Positions 18,307 through 28,074 are shown, counted from the first letter of the stretch. The stretch: 64,000 nt of DNA from Lederbergia citrisecunda (GCF_018343695.1 NZ_JAGYPJ010000001.1:2901992-2965991); one strand, 5' to 3'. Notes: generated by a model from the sequence alone, not told the origin. Program-made: numbers and translations.

Positions 18307-18675
18307 CTAGGTATCATTTGCTATTTCGATTAATTCGATAAGTTCTTGATCTGGGCCTTCATAAAAGACCGTTGACCAGCCATTTTGTAGTTTAATGGGG
18401 CCTTCAGTTGGAATAATCCCATATCCTTGAGTATGAATTATCCAATCGTTAAGATCATTAATTTCCCATGACATATGGATGTTATCTTTGTGATATTCTT
18501 CTGTCTCTTCCGATAGGATTAATTCTATTCTTATAGAATCTCGTATTAAAAATGTGATCTTTTCACCAACAAGCTCTAAGCGTTGCTCAATTAAAAAACC
18601 AAATACCTCTCTGTAAAATTTCTCCGATTTTTTTAAGTCTTGTACTTGTATGCCAACATGGTGCCATTTCATCAT
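18307..18675 (-). CDS. VOC-family (glyoxalase/bleomycin-resistance fold) protein
   Basis: 122 residues forming one VOC domain: WHHVGIQVQDLKKSEKFYREVFGF at the N-terminus and FYEGPDQELIELIEIA at the end. Metal ligands His5 or His6 and a C-terminal Glu are present. ATG start overlaps the stop of the QueA-like gene by four bases (ATGA), so the two are translationally coupled and probably work together. Reaction unknown. Confidence 0.86.
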   Translation of the reverse strand: MMKWHHVGIQVQDLKKSEKFYREVFGFLIEQRLELVGEKITFLIRDSIRIELILSEETEEYHKDNIHMSWEINDLNDWIIHTQGYGIIPTEGPIKLQNGWSTVFYEGPDQELIELIEIANDT

Positions 18676-19706
18676 TCATTCTCCATTGGCAAGATTAGGT
18701 TCATATCCCCAAATTCATGCCATAAATACTCATGTCCGAGTGCTTCATGATAAGATTTTAGTAAATAATCCTTTTTAATGAATGCCGTTAACAAATGCAG
18801 ATGGCTAGCTTCGGGCTCGTGGAACCCAGTCAATAGACCATCCACCACCTTCAAAGGGTATCCTTCTTTGATGTATAAGTCTGTAAGTCGATCTTGTGGT
18901 GTCACTTGACCTTTATGATCCGATGCTGATTCTAGAGCTCGTACGACAGTCGTCCCAACTGCTATTACTCGGCCACCATCCTTTCGCGTCCTGTTCACTA
19001 TTTCCGTTGTTTGTTCTGATATATGAAATTGTTCTGGATGCTTACTAGGAGTTGGCCAATGATCATCTCCATAATAGCTAAGTCCTGCATGTAGTTGTAA
19101 AAAAGTAGTTTGAACTCCCTTTTTCTTTAAATGATTTATAAGACGCCAGGAAAACGCCCTACCCGCAGAAGCCATTTCAACTGAACCTGGGATTGTAGCA
19201 TACACGGTTTGATATGTTTCTAGTGGCCATGTGGTATCGATATATTCGTAGCGAATTGGTTCGCCAAATTGAAAAATCATGTTAAATAATTCGACTCCGC
19301 CCTTTGAGAATAAAAGTCTAACTAATGGACGCTCACTCCCATTACCAATAATTGTAGCTGTAATACCATTTTCAAGTATAAGCATCTCTCCAATTTTACA
19401 AAGTCCATTTAACACAAGTGCATCCCATTGTCGATCAGAAAGTTGTCTTGAAAGCCGAATCTCGACGTTACACGTTCCTTGTTTTCCTCTTAGTACCGAA
19501 GGAATTGTCCGACTATTGTTCATAACGAGTAAATCGCCGGGTTTTAGATACGAAGCAAGATCTGTAAATTGTCCGTGAATCGTTTTTCCTGTAGTGCGAT
19601 CCATAACCATAAGTCTTACTCTATCGCGTGAAGCACCTCTTTTTTCAGGTGGAGTTGATGCATTTAAATTCGAAGGAATTTGAAACTCTTTAGCGTCTGC
19701 GTTCAT
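18672..19706 (-). CDS. QueA-like S-adenosylmethionine:tRNA ribosyltransferase-isomerase paralogue
   Basis: 344 residues along the whole length of QueA, which builds epoxyqueuosine on tRNA by transferring ribose from SAM. Family features: DLLVMNNSRTIPSVLRG (near 57), VIAVGTTVVRALES (near 250) and TDLYIKEGY...VVDGLLTGFHEP (near 278). Differences from canonical QueA are clear: MASAGRAFSW replaces the AAGLHFT stretch and LHAGLSYYG replaces LHVGLGTF. With no other queuosine gene nearby and a coupled VOC gene, it is probably a paralogue with a different job. ATG start after GGGAGG. Confidence 0.82.
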   Translation of the reverse strand: MNADAKEFQIPSNLNASTPPEKRGASRDRVRLMVMDRTTGKTIHGQFTDLASYLKPGDLLVMNNSRTIPSVLRGKQGTCNVEIRLSRQLSDRQWDALVLNGLCKIGEMLILENGITATIIGNGSERPLVRLLFSKGGVELFNMIFQFGEPIRYEYIDTTWPLETYQTVYATIPGSVEMASAGRAFSWRLINHLKKKGVQTTFLQLHAGLSYYGDDHWPTPSKHPEQFHISEQTTEIVNRTRKDGGRVIAVGTTVVRALESASDHKGQVTPQDRLTDLYIKEGYPLKVVDGLLTGFHEPEASHLHLLTAFIKKDYLLKSYHEALGHEYLWHEFGDMNLILPMENE

Positions 19707-19715
19707 CGTCCTCCC

Positions 19716-20432
19716 TCACTCTTCCTTAAAAGATTGTGCTTCAAAACGCTGTCCATTTATCGATTTGGAATCCTTTGATGCAAGGTAGAGAAAAACATCT
19801 ACAACATCATCTGGTTTTGCAAGATCATAATCACAGTCGGGAACGGCTTTGTCATGCATGTCGGTATCCATTTCACCAGGATCCACCATGTTTATACGGA
19901 CCCCTGTTTCCTGTAATTCATCTGCCCATGTTTGTGTTAATCCTTCAAGTGCAAATTTTGATATACCGTAAGCTCCCCATTCAGCAAAACCAGTACAACC
20001 CGCTTCAGATGTAACATTTATAATCGATCCTTCATTCCGCTCTAGCATTCCAGGTAACACCCGTTTTGTTAGTAAAAATGGATTCATAATGTTTACTTTT
20101 AGCACTTCTGCAAAATCATCATTTGGATAATCAAGCAGCAAAGTTGGTCCTGGTCCAAATATGGATGCATTATTTATTAAAACATCAACCCGTCCGTATA
20201 CATTTTCAACAATCGAGACAAACCTTTCTACATCTCTGTCTAGTGACACATCAGCAGCCACAGCCAGCACCTCCGCTCCAAGGCTCTCCACTTCTTCTTT
20301 TACCTTTAGTAATTCCTCTTCACCTCTAGAACAAATTGCGAGTCTTACTCCAGCTTTTGCAAACGCATGCGTAAGTGCTTTTCCTAACCCCTTTGATGCA
20401 CCTGTAATCATAACAACTCGTTTATTACCCAT
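19716..20432 (-). CDS. Short-chain dehydrogenase/reductase (SDR)
   Basis: 238 residues, classical SDR: cofactor loop TGASKGLG near residue 9, INNAS near 86, catalytic Tyr/Lys in YGISKFA near 154. Start is ATG 20432 with AAAGGGG eight bases upstream; the longer frame is not needed. First gene of an operon with the QueA-like gene (nine-base gap) and VOC gene. NAD(P)-dependent oxidoreductase of unknown substrate. Confidence 0.88.
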   Translation of the reverse strand: MGNKRVVMITGASKGLGKALTHAFAKAGVRLAICSRGEEELLKVKEEVESLGAEVLAVAADVSLDRDVERFVSIVENVYGRVDVLINNASIFGPGPTLLLDYPNDDFAEVLKVNIMNPFLLTKRVLPGMLERNEGSIINVTSEAGCTGFAEWGAYGISKFALEGLTQTWADELQETGVRINMVDPGEMDTDMHDKAVPDCDYDLAKPDDVVDVFLYLASKDSKSINGQRFEAQSFKEE

Positions 20433-20560
20433 TTGATAATCCCCTTTCATAACCTCTGATGACTTTATTATAAGAAGTGAAAGGTTTTTTTTAATCCAGA
20501 AAACGAGGTAGATTATTATACAAATATTGAAGGGGAAAAGCATACGACTTACGACCTAGA

Positions 20561-20606
20561 AAAGAAGAAAAAGGTGGTAGAACTAAATTCCCATAGTTCA
20601 ACCACC
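20561..20606 (-). terminator. Terminator of the recQ-phosphatase operon
   Basis: GGTGGTtGAACT/AGTTCtACCACC stem on the minus strand followed by TTTTTCTTC. Confidence 0.88.
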
Positions 20607-20647
20607 TTAATTACCCACAATATTAACACTGTACAGATTCCAGTCTT

Positions 20648-21232
20648 TTAAAGCTCCTTATACTTTGAAAGATGCCCCACTTGGTTATATTCACCGATCA
20701 ACCATTTTTCTTCCTGAAAATTAATATTGCTGATACAAGCATTGATTAACCTTGTCTTACCTGAACCTATTTCACCATCTGACAATATCGATAAAATGGC
20801 GTTAATCACTCCTCCATGTGCTACAAGGAGTACTTTTTTATTGACGTATTGTCGATTGATGTTTTCAATCCCTGCCATTACCCGTTCGTTCAATGCAAAC
20901 TTTTCTTCTTGATTCGGGATATTCCTATTGGGATACATTAATTCATTCTCTTCTCGAGTCTTTCCTTCTGCATCACCAAAGGAACGTTCTACAAATTCTT
21001 CCATTTCAATAAGAGGAATTTGCAATCCTTCATTAATTATTTCTGCCGTTCGCTTTGCCCGTTGGAGCGGACTCGTTATGATGGCATCCCAATGATCGTT
21101 TTTTAAAAAGTCCCTACATTCCTCTGCTTGACGTATGCCGGTATTATTTAAAGGAATATCCGTTCTTCCTTGGAGTTTTCCTAATGCGTTCCAATCTGTT
21201 TCTCCGTGACGAATTAAACAAATGGTCGTAAT
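20648..21232 (-). CDS. Histidine phosphatase (PhoE/phosphoglycerate-mutase family), ATT start
   Basis: 194 residues. The frame opens TTICLIRHGETDWN, the phospho-accepting RHG motif, and has VAHGG near residue 148 for the second His. A homologue such as B. subtilis PhoE begins MTTIC, so the initiator aligns exactly with an ATT codon at 21232; no ATG, GTG or TTG lies before it in frame. AAGGGAG precedes it by nine bases. recQ ends one base upstream, so the gene is second in that operon. Likely a broad-specificity phosphatase. Confidence 0.85.
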   Translation of the reverse strand: MTTICLIRHGETDWNALGKLQGRTDIPLNNTGIRQAEECRDFLKNDHWDAIITSPLQRAKRTAEIINEGLQIPLIEMEEFVERSFGDAEGKTREENELMYPNRNIPNQEEKFALNERVMAGIENINRQYVNKKVLLVAHGGVINAILSILSDGEIGSGKTRLINACISNINFQEEKWLIGEYNQVGHLSKYKEL

Positions 21233-21233
21233 T

Positions 21234-23381
21234 TTAAACTTCTCCCTTCGGAACCTTCACTTTATTTTTTTGTAAAAACGCACGAATCATGAAAAAGCTG
21301 ACCTCATTAGGAAGCAATTCCTTAATTGGTGTTAGTCTTATTGACTCTGCTTCTTCAATGGCTTTTTCAATTAATTCTTCATATTGATTCGGGATAAATT
21401 GATCCCAATCAATCATATGTCCCTCTTCATCACATTTGATTAAATGTGATTCAACCGTTCTTTCAGAAAGTTCCCGTTCCTGCGAAATTTCCGCGATTCC
21501 CATGCCATCCTGAAGCATTTGATACGTGACAAGATGGCTTGATTCTTTCGTACTCTTAGAAACAGCCTTCTTCTCCACTTTCATTAAGACAATGGGTTTT
21601 CTTTCCACACCTTTTTCTTCACAGTAATCGTTAATGACGGACAAGAAATCAGCTCCATAAGCTTCTAGTTTTCTTTCGCCAATTCCTTTTATTTGCAAAA
21701 GCTCATCTTCATCTTTCGGTAATGCTGCACTCATCTCTCTCAACGTAACATCAGAAAAAATAACGTATGGAGGGACTTTCTCCTTTGTAGCAAGCTCTCT
21801 TCTCAATTCCCGTAGACGTTCGAATAGCTCATTATCCTCCACAATTTGCGAAATGCGTACTTTTTCTTTACGCAACACTGGCTCTTTTCCACGTAGTACA
21901 TTCCCTGCACTTTCAGTCAACGTTAGTATAGGATATTGTCCATCTGTCGGTTGTAAATACCCTTCAGCAGTTAAAAAATCAATGAATTCACTAACTTCTT
22001 TTTGAGTTCGTTCTTTCAAAATGCCGAATGTCGTAAGCTGCTCAAAACCAAAGCTTTTTATTTTTTTGTCCGCTGATCCAGTCAGTACTTTCGTTATCAT
22101 CGTTTTTCCGAAACGTTCATTCATTCTCCTTATGCATGAAAGAACTTTTTGTGCATCGATCGTCACATCTACTTGTTCCCGGGAATCAGTACAATTTCCG
22201 CACTTTCCGCATTCTGGAGGATTTTCTTCCCCGAAATAATGCAATATATATTGTTGAAGGCACGATTCTGTATGCCCATAAGCAATCATTTTTCGCAGCT
22301 TCGAATACTCATTCTCTTTTCGCTCATCATCCATTTCTGATTGTTCAATTAAAAAAGATTGAATGTGAGTATCTTGTGGAGCGAATAACAAAAGACACGC
22401 GCTTTCTTCGCCATCTCTTCCCGCTCTTCCAGCTTCCTGATAATATGATTCCATATTACGTGGGATATGATAATGGATAACGAATCGTACATTGGATTTA
22501 TTTATCCCCATGCCAAATGCATTGGTGGCTACCATAATCATAATATTATCGAATAGAAACTGCTCCTGCTGCCGGTTACGTGCCGCCTCTGACATTCCCG
22601 CATGATATTTCCCAGCAGAAACCCCTTTTCTTTCTAATAAAAGATGAATTCGATCCACTTCTTTTCTAGTCGCCGCATAAATGATTCCTGCTTGCCCACT
22701 ATTTTTTTCTATATAATTTAATAAAAAGCGATCTCTATCCTCGCCCTTCACAACCTGGAAATGTAAATTTTCCCGTTCAAAACCTGTCATAACAACATGT
22801 TCTTTATGAATATGGAGCAAATCGCAAATATCGTTTTGAACTTGTGGAGTTGCCGTCGCGGTAAGTGCCAAAATCACTGGTTTTGGCTGGATTTGGCTTA
22901 TTAAATTTTTGATTTGCAAATAACTGGGACGAAAATCATGCCCCCATTGGGAAATACAATGTGCCTCATCAATGGCAAGGAAGGATATATGAATTTGTTT
23001 GAGAAGTCGTAAAAAAGAAGGTACTTCCAATCGTTCTGGAGCAATGTAAACAAGCTTATAGTTTCCATTATAAATACCACTAAGACGTTCATTAATTTCT
23101 TCGCTCGGAAGGGTGCTGTTAATATACGTAGAGGGTATACCGGTTTTTTCTAATGCATCCACTTGATCCTTCATTAAAGAAATAAGTGGTGAAATCACAA
23201 TCGTTATTCCTGGAAAAAGCATTGCCGGAATTTGATAACATAGCGATTTTCCGCCGCCAGTTGGCATGATAGCAAGAGTATCTTTTCCTTCCGACACTTT
23301 CTGAATGATTTCTTCCTGTCCTTCACGAAATTGATCATAGCCAAAATATGTTTCTAATAAGTTTTTTGCTTTATTTAACAA
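21234..23381 (-). CDS. recQ: ATP-dependent DNA helicase RecQ
   Basis: 715 residues. Helicase motif I GGGKS (42-46), DEAH at 138-141 with HCISQWGHDFRP, and motif VI EAGRAGRDG near 331. A four-Cys zinc site follows (about residues 373-396, including CGKCGNC), then the RQC winged helix and an HRDC domain (LREMSAALPKDEDELLQIKGIG). The C-terminal ~130 residues add the helix-turn-helix extension of long Bacillus RecQ proteins. Unwinds DNA 3'-5' in recombination repair. TTG or ATG-type start near a weak site; operon with the phosphatase. Confidence 0.95.
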   Translation of the reverse strand: MLNKAKNLLETYFGYDQFREGQEEIIQKVSEGKDTLAIMPTGGGKSLCYQIPAMLFPGITIVISPLISLMKDQVDALEKTGIPSTYINSTLPSEEINERLSGIYNGNYKLVYIAPERLEVPSFLRLLKQIHISFLAIDEAHCISQWGHDFRPSYLQIKNLISQIQPKPVILALTATATPQVQNDICDLLHIHKEHVVMTGFERENLHFQVVKGEDRDRFLLNYIEKNSGQAGIIYAATRKEVDRIHLLLERKGVSAGKYHAGMSEAARNRQQEQFLFDNIMIMVATNAFGMGINKSNVRFVIHYHIPRNMESYYQEAGRAGRDGEESACLLLFAPQDTHIQSFLIEQSEMDDERKENEYSKLRKMIAYGHTESCLQQYILHYFGEENPPECGKCGNCTDSREQVDVTIDAQKVLSCIRRMNERFGKTMITKVLTGSADKKIKSFGFEQLTTFGILKERTQKEVSEFIDFLTAEGYLQPTDGQYPILTLTESAGNVLRGKEPVLRKEKVRISQIVEDNELFERLRELRRELATKEKVPPYVIFSDVTLREMSAALPKDEDELLQIKGIGERKLEAYGADFLSVINDYCEEKGVERKPIVLMKVEKKAVSKSTKESSHLVTYQMLQDGMGIAEISQERELSERTVESHLIKCDEEGHMIDWDQFIPNQYEELIEKAIEEAESIRLTPIKELLPNEVSFFMIRAFLQKNKVKVPKGEV

Positions 23382-23591
23382 CAGACTGAACCTCCATATA
23401 AGAGATAATTACATTATAGCAAATATAATAGGTGAATAAATCGTATTACATTTAGTAATTAATACATTAAATTGATAGACATACATTCAGATATTTTTTT
23501 GGAAGATTTATTGGTAAAAAAGCGTTTTCATGATAGCATAAAATTATCTATCTATAAAAATACTAGTTTTACTATAAAGGAGGTAGTTTTT

Positions 23592-24566
23592 ATGTCAGAA
23601 ATCAATTTTGCTAAGCTTGAAGCTTTAAGTGATCTTTGTACTCCATGGTGTATACATACAGTTGGAACCTTAAGAATCGCAGATCATATTTCTGAAGGAA
23701 TCGACCATATTGATGATCTTGCTAAAGCCAGTGGAAGCGATGCTTATGTGCTCCATAATGTGATGCGCCATCTTGTCAGCAAAGGTGTTTTTGAAGAAAC
23801 AGAGCCTGGTCAATTTGCACTTAATGATGTTTCTAGGGGATTGCTCGAACCATCTCACCGCCCTAACCTAATTGGAATTGGCGGTAGAATGGCTTACGCA
23901 TGGGGGACCCTTCCTACTTACGTTCGAACTGGAACCTCGGGATATCATGAACAGTTCGGTCTCCCTTTTTGGGAAGATCTTGCTGTAAATCCTGATGTTG
24001 GACAGAGCTTCGATGATCTAATGGGAAAAGCTGGGCACGGGGTTCCGGATCCTAATTTCCCGATTACAGGAGATTGGGATTTAGTTCAAACTGTCGTAGA
24101 CGTTGGTGGTGGCACTGGAGCGATGCTCGCGGAAATTCTTAGTGCAAGACCCCACATCCACGGTACGTTGGTCGATCTTCCTGGAACGGTTGCCCGATCA
24201 GCTGAGGTTTTCCAAGATGCAGGTGTAAGCGATCGTGTTACAGCAGTTGGCCAAAGTTTCTTTGATCCCCTACCTGCTGGAGCTGATATTTACCTGCTTA
24301 AAAAAGTACTTGGGAACTGGCCGGACAAAGATAAAAAAGAAATTTTACTTCGTTGTGCTGAAGCCGCACGTCCATCTGGTCGAATCGTTATAATGGGTGG
24401 AGTAACGCCAGATGAAGAAGCACATCATTTAAGTATTGAAATGGTTCTGCTAGGAGGAAAGCCGATTCCCTTGTCTGAATTCAAAGAAATGGCTCGTGAA
24501 GTCGGTTTAGAGGTATCCGCTGCCCAAAAGCATGGGGGTTTTTTAGTCGAGTGTCAACCGATCTAA
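23592..24566 (+). CDS. SAM-dependent O-methyltransferase (family 2, acetylserotonin/hydroxyindole type)
   Basis: 324 residues with an N-terminal dimerisation/winged-helix region (LCTPWCIHTVGTLRIADHI...) and a methyltransferase domain with VVDVGGGTGAMLAEIL near residue 165. The pattern is that of plant-like O-methyltransferases used in secondary metabolism. Start is ATG 23592, eight bases after AAAGGAGG; the longer frame is spurious. G+C looks slightly higher than neighbours. Divergent from recQ. Acceptor unknown. Confidence 0.87.
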   Translation: MSEINFAKLEALSDLCTPWCIHTVGTLRIADHISEGIDHIDDLAKASGSDAYVLHNVMRHLVSKGVFEETEPGQFALNDVSRGLLEPSHRPNLIGIGGRMAYAWGTLPTYVRTGTSGYHEQFGLPFWEDLAVNPDVGQSFDDLMGKAGHGVPDPNFPITGDWDLVQTVVDVGGGTGAMLAEILSARPHIHGTLVDLPGTVARSAEVFQDAGVSDRVTAVGQSFFDPLPAGADIYLLKKVLGNWPDKDKKEILLRCAEAARPSGRIVIMGGVTPDEEAHHLSIEMVLLGGKPIPLSEFKEMAREVGLEVSAAQKHGGFLVECQPI

Positions 24567-24570
24567 AGGA

Positions 24571-24610
24571 TAAACGAGTATGGTAATAGAAACCATACTC
24601 GTTTACTATT
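24571..24610 (+). terminator. Terminator of the O-methyltransferase gene
   Basis: Perfect 14-base TAAACGAGTATGGT/ACCATACTCGTTTA stem with a seven-base loop; only a weak T-run follows. Confidence 0.75.
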
Positions 24611-24643
24611 AGAATGAAAGCATATGCTAAAGGTGTTTATTTT

Positions 24644-25396
24644 ATGAAAAATACAATCTCTTATTTGATTAAAAAATTAGCTGGTGCAGGTTTCTCATTG
24701 TCTATTTTCTTTCTTTTTATGCTATCAACATCCAATATTGATATGTATCGATTCTCCAAGGACATTTCAAATCCTCTTTTATGGCTTGCGTTTTTTGGTT
24801 ATGGATTTATTTGTTCTATTATTATTGATTTCATTTTAAGTAAGTTCTCCCAAAACAACCTTTCTACCAAAGTAATTTTATATGTGGTGGCAGGATTCTC
24901 TATATTTATCATTTTTGGTTTTAATCTATTTACGATAATCGCTGGAACAATTGGTGCTATAGCAGCGCTTCTCTTTTATTTTGGAACAGTTATCGCCAAC
25001 CAGAAATCCGTAATCAAGTATATATTTGCATTCGTGATGCCGATACTTTTTTTGATTATCATGAATATTGATTTTACGGTTAAAAAACAATGGTCAGAAG
25101 TAAAAAAGGAGACATCCTACTCCGCAAGCTTTGATTATTTTAACGGAGAACAACAAATACCTATAAAAGCAAAAGAAGGGCAAACAATTTCTTTTTCAAT
25201 CGAAATGAACAATGATAATGGAGGTGGGCACGGCCACCACATTTTAAATGAAAAAGGCAAATTGGTTCCGATGATAGAATCAACTGAAAAAAATATGAAG
25301 TTCAGCGTTGAGAAAACGGGCGTGTATAGAGTCGTTGTAACAGGTGACGACTTAAAGGGAAGTTTTTCGGTCGATTGGAAAATAGAAGATTTATAG
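24644..25396 (+). CDS. Membrane protein with C-terminal extracytoplasmic domain, unknown
   Basis: 250 residues. About four to five transmembrane helices occupy residues 10-140, followed by a soluble C-terminal domain of about 100 residues that is rich in beta-type sequence (SISFSIEMNNDNGGGHGHHI). The short GHGHHI cluster could bind metal. ATG at 24644 sits eight bases after AAAGGTG; an upstream ATG has none. I do not recognise the family. Confidence 0.78.
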   Translation: MKNTISYLIKKLAGAGFSLSIFFLFMLSTSNIDMYRFSKDISNPLLWLAFFGYGFICSIIIDFILSKFSQNNLSTKVILYVVAGFSIFIIFGFNLFTIIAGTIGAIAALLFYFGTVIANQKSVIKYIFAFVMPILFLIIMNIDFTVKKQWSEVKKETSYSASFDYFNGEQQIPIKAKEGQTISFSIEMNNDNGGGHGHHILNEKGKLVPMIESTEKNMKFSVEKTGVYRVVVTGDDLKGSFSVDWKIEDL

Positions 25397-25432
25397 AAAA
25401 GCGGAAGTTGCCTGATTAAGCCCTGACAAGCA
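25397..25432. repeat. Possible truncated copy of the 51.3-kb intergenic repeat
   Basis: AAAAGCGGAAG...GCCTGATTAAGC...GACA resembles the left end of the element at 51241 (GCGCAAGCGCCTGTTAAGCGACA). It begins right after a stop codon, and no right end is found. Similarity judged by eye. Confidence 0.45.
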
Positions 25433-25453
25433 AATATTCTGAAGTGAAAAAGT

Positions 25454-25487
25454 AATCCACCCTAGAGTTTTCTTGGGTGGATTTTTT
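25454..25487. terminator. Bidirectional terminator
   Basis: AATCCACCC/GGGTGGATT stem, T-run (ATTTTTT) on the plus side and CTTTTT on the minus side; serves the 24644 gene and the tdh operon, which converge here. Confidence 0.82.
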
Positions 25488-25506
25488 CTAGTAAGTGGAA
25501 CATTTA

Positions 25507-26475
25507 TTACTGGACCATCTTACGTTTTTGCGCTATTTTCAATTCTATTTTTTCCAACATGTCCTCTGTCATTTTTTCCAAATTATAATCCGGTTTAAAT
25601 CCCCAATCCTCTCTTGCAGCTGTATCATCGATTGAATTTGGCCAGCTTTCAGCTATCGATTGGCGAACGGGATCGACTGCGTAATCTAATTGAAAATCAG
25701 GTATGTGACGTCGGATTTCTCTTGCAATTTCTTCCGGTTCTATACTCATCGCCGTAATATTATAAGCATTACGGTGCTTAAGGAGTCCTGCGTCCGCCTC
25801 CATCAGTTGAACGATTGCCTGTAACGCATCAGGCATATACATCATATCCATATATGTTCCTTTATCGATAAAGGAATTGTATCTTCCCTTTTCAACAGCA
25901 TCGTAATAAATTTCTACTGCGTAGTCGGTCGTTCCTCCCCCTGGAGGTGCCATATACGAAATTAATCCAGGAAAACGGACTCCTCTTGTGTCGACCCCGA
26001 ATTTTGTAAAATAATAATCACATAAAAGTTCACCCGAAACCTTATTCACTCCATACATCGTTGTGGGGCGCTGAATGGTCACTTGCGGTGTGCCATCCTT
26101 CGGGGTAGAAGGACCAAAGGATCCAATTGAGCTAGGCGTAAACATTTGTAGTCCTAATTCTCTTGATGTTTCAAGAGCATTCACTAACCCACCCATATTG
26201 ATATTCCAAGCTACCAGTGGTTTAGCTTCAGCAACAGCAGATAGCATCGCAGCCAAATGCATAATCGTATCTATTTTATATTTCTTCGCTATTTCAAACA
26301 TTCTTTTTCCATCGGTTACATCTAAAATTTCAAAGGGACCAGATGTCACGGCAACAGATTCGTTCTTACGGATATCCGTTGCGACCACATTTTCCGCTCC
26401 ATATAAACCACGAAGTTTTATCACTAATTCCGTTCCAATCTGACCTAGTGCTCCCGTAACCATAATCTTTTTCAT
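25507..26475 (-). CDS. tdh: L-threonine 3-dehydrogenase, SDR/epimerase type
   Basis: 322 residues. Extended-SDR fold with [10 protein letters not shown] near residue 7 and YGVNK near 142 (Tyr/Lys pair). This matches the epimerase-like NAD-dependent threonine dehydrogenases that make 2-amino-3-oxobutanoate; the zinc-type enzyme is unrelated. The upstream gene kbl supplies the next enzyme, which strongly supports the assignment. ATG start after GGAGG. Second gene of a two-gene operon. Confidence 0.9.
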   Translation of the reverse strand: MKKIMVTGALGQIGTELVIKLRGLYGAENVVATDIRKNESVAVTSGPFEILDVTDGKRMFEIAKKYKIDTIMHLAAMLSAVAEAKPLVAWNINMGGLVNALETSRELGLQMFTPSSIGSFGPSTPKDGTPQVTIQRPTTMYGVNKVSGELLCDYYFTKFGVDTRGVRFPGLISYMAPPGGGTTDYAVEIYYDAVEKGRYNSFIDKGTYMDMMYMPDALQAIVQLMEADAGLLKHRNAYNITAMSIEPEEIAREIRRHIPDFQLDYAVDPVRQSIAESWPNSIDDTAAREDWGFKPDYNLEKMTEDMLEKIELKIAQKRKMVQ

Positions 26476-26497
26476 ATTGCTTCCTCCAGATGTCGGG

Positions 26498-27688
26498 TTA
26501 GATAATGCTTAATTCCTTTCCAACTTTCTCATATATAGAAATAGCCTCATCTAGCATTTCTTTCGTATGAGCAGCAGTCGGCATATTACGGACACGTCCC
26601 GTTCCTTTTGGTACAGTCGGAAATACGATGGATTTTGCGTACACACCTTCTTCATATAGGCGTTTACTAAATACTTGAGTTGTTTTTTCGTCTCCAATGA
26701 TAACAGGTGTAATAGGTGTTTCACTGTGGCCAATATTAAATCCAAGGTTCTTTAAACCCTTTTTCAAATAGTCGCCATTCTCCCATAAACGTTCATTAAG
26801 TTCTGTGCTTTCCATTAATATTTCAATTGCCTTCGTTGCAGCCGCTGCATCAGCTGGGGTAACAGCTGTTGAAAATAAGAACGGACGAGATCTGACTTTC
26901 AACCAGTCGATTAATTCCTTTTTCCCTGCAACATATCCCCCAATAACACCAATCGCTTTCGACAATGTACCAATTTGGAAATCAACCTTATCTTGAAGGC
27001 CGAAATGCTTTACCGTTCCTGCTCCTTTTCCAAGGACACCTGAACCATGAGCATCATCTACATACGTAATCAAGTCAAATTCTTCTGCAATTTCAATGAT
27101 TTCTGGGAGCTTTGCAATATCGCCATCCATCGAAAAAACTCCGTCAGTAATGACCATAATTTTATTAAATTGGCCAGATTCTTTTGCTTCTTTAGCTTTT
27201 TTCCTTAGATCATCCATGTCTGAATGATTGACGCGAATAATTTTTGCTTTTGATAAACGGCAGCCATCTATGATTGAAGCATGGTTTAATTCATCTGATA
27301 AAATCGCATCGTTTTTATCCATAACAGCTGAAATTGCCGCCATATTACAATTAAAACCTGATTGATAGGAAATGGCTGCTTCCGTTCCTTTAAATTCAGC
27401 TAATTTTTCTTCCAGTTTATCGTGAAGCTTTAATGTCCCATTAATTGTTCTAACAGCACCCGCTCCAACGCCCCATTCTTCTACTGCATCGATGGCTGCT
27501 TTTTTTAAGCGTTCATCTGTTGCGAGACCTAAATAATTGTTCGAAGATAAATTGATTTGTTTTTTTCCATTCAATGTAATGATGGGACCATTCGCACTTT
27601 CGACGGTTTCGATTTCATTGTAAAGACCTTGATCTCGTAATTGATTCAAATTCTCTGTTAAAAATTGATCCAATGTTTGACTCGACAT
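26498..27688 (-). CDS. kbl: Glycine C-acetyltransferase (2-amino-3-ketobutyrate CoA ligase)
   Basis: 396 residues of the PLP-dependent alpha-oxoamine synthase family. [11 protein letters not shown] near residue 47, [10 protein letters not shown] near 214 and the PLP-lysine region [13 protein letters not shown] near 242 are as in Kbl. It splits 2-amino-3-oxobutanoate with CoA to glycine and acetyl-CoA. Start ATG 27688 after GGAGGG with seven-base spacing; the first ATG of the frame is too close. Operon with tdh (22-base gap): threonine catabolism. Confidence 0.92.
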   Translation of the reverse strand: MSSQTLDQFLTENLNQLRDQGLYNEIETVESANGPIITLNGKKQINLSSNNYLGLATDERLKKAAIDAVEEWGVGAGAVRTINGTLKLHDKLEEKLAEFKGTEAAISYQSGFNCNMAAISAVMDKNDAILSDELNHASIIDGCRLSKAKIIRVNHSDMDDLRKKAKEAKESGQFNKIMVITDGVFSMDGDIAKLPEIIEIAEEFDLITYVDDAHGSGVLGKGAGTVKHFGLQDKVDFQIGTLSKAIGVIGGYVAGKKELIDWLKVRSRPFLFSTAVTPADAAAATKAIEILMESTELNERLWENGDYLKKGLKNLGFNIGHSETPITPVIIGDEKTTQVFSKRLYEEGVYAKSIVFPTVPKGTGRVRNMPTAAHTKEMLDEAISIYEKVGKELSII

Positions 27689-27726
27689 TTTCATCCCTCC
27701 ATTATAAATCCGTGACGCGTTGTTGG

Positions 27727-27886
27727 AATTGCGTCTAAATTTTTATCGAGCTAGCTCCATATATTTTGTTTAAAATCTATAGTATCCGCCCGAAGCTTTA
27801 ACATAATTTAGCCAAAGTATGAACTTCAGTATTAGATGAAGTTCACTTACATATTGCTAACCAATTACTGAGTTGTAGACGCAATT
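27727..27886. repeat. Widely spaced inverted repeat AATTGCGTCTA / TAGACGCAATT
   Basis: An 11-base sequence at 27727-27737 recurs exactly inverted at 27876-27886, 138 bases apart, upstream of kbl. A smaller inverted repeat, TGAACTTC/GAAGTTCA (27820-27827, 27838-27845), lies between. Could be paired operator half-sites. Confidence 0.55.
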
Positions 27887-27907
27887 AATGTTAGTTAAAG
27901 TGTTTCC

Positions 27908-27922
27908 ATGTAAGCGCCTTAT
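27908..27922 (-). promoter_or_regulatory. Weak cre (CcpA site) candidate upstream of kbl
   Basis: ATGTAAGCGCCTTAT fits the cre consensus WTGNAANCGNWNNCW with two mismatches. It overlaps a CATGTA/TACATG inverted repeat (27908-27929). Confidence 0.25.
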
Positions 27923-28026
27923 ATACATGTGTCCACAACAGAAATACACACGCACACCAACAACATTGTTGTTATATATAATATACCACATAATAAAAAA
28001 TATGTTCATATGAAAAGGACAAAAAA

Positions 28027-28074
28027 TAAACAAAAAAACAAACGGAACTTAACACAATGTTAAGTTCCGTTTGT
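28027..28074 (-). terminator. Terminator of the GntR-AgaS-GatY operon
   Basis: Perfect 17-base stem, three-base loop, then TTTTTTTG on the minus strand, directly after the GatY stop. Confidence 0.93.

Noticed and set aside
27689-28037. T-box or other riboswitch before kbl
   Set aside because: No T-box conserved block, no aptamer core; only inverted repeats.
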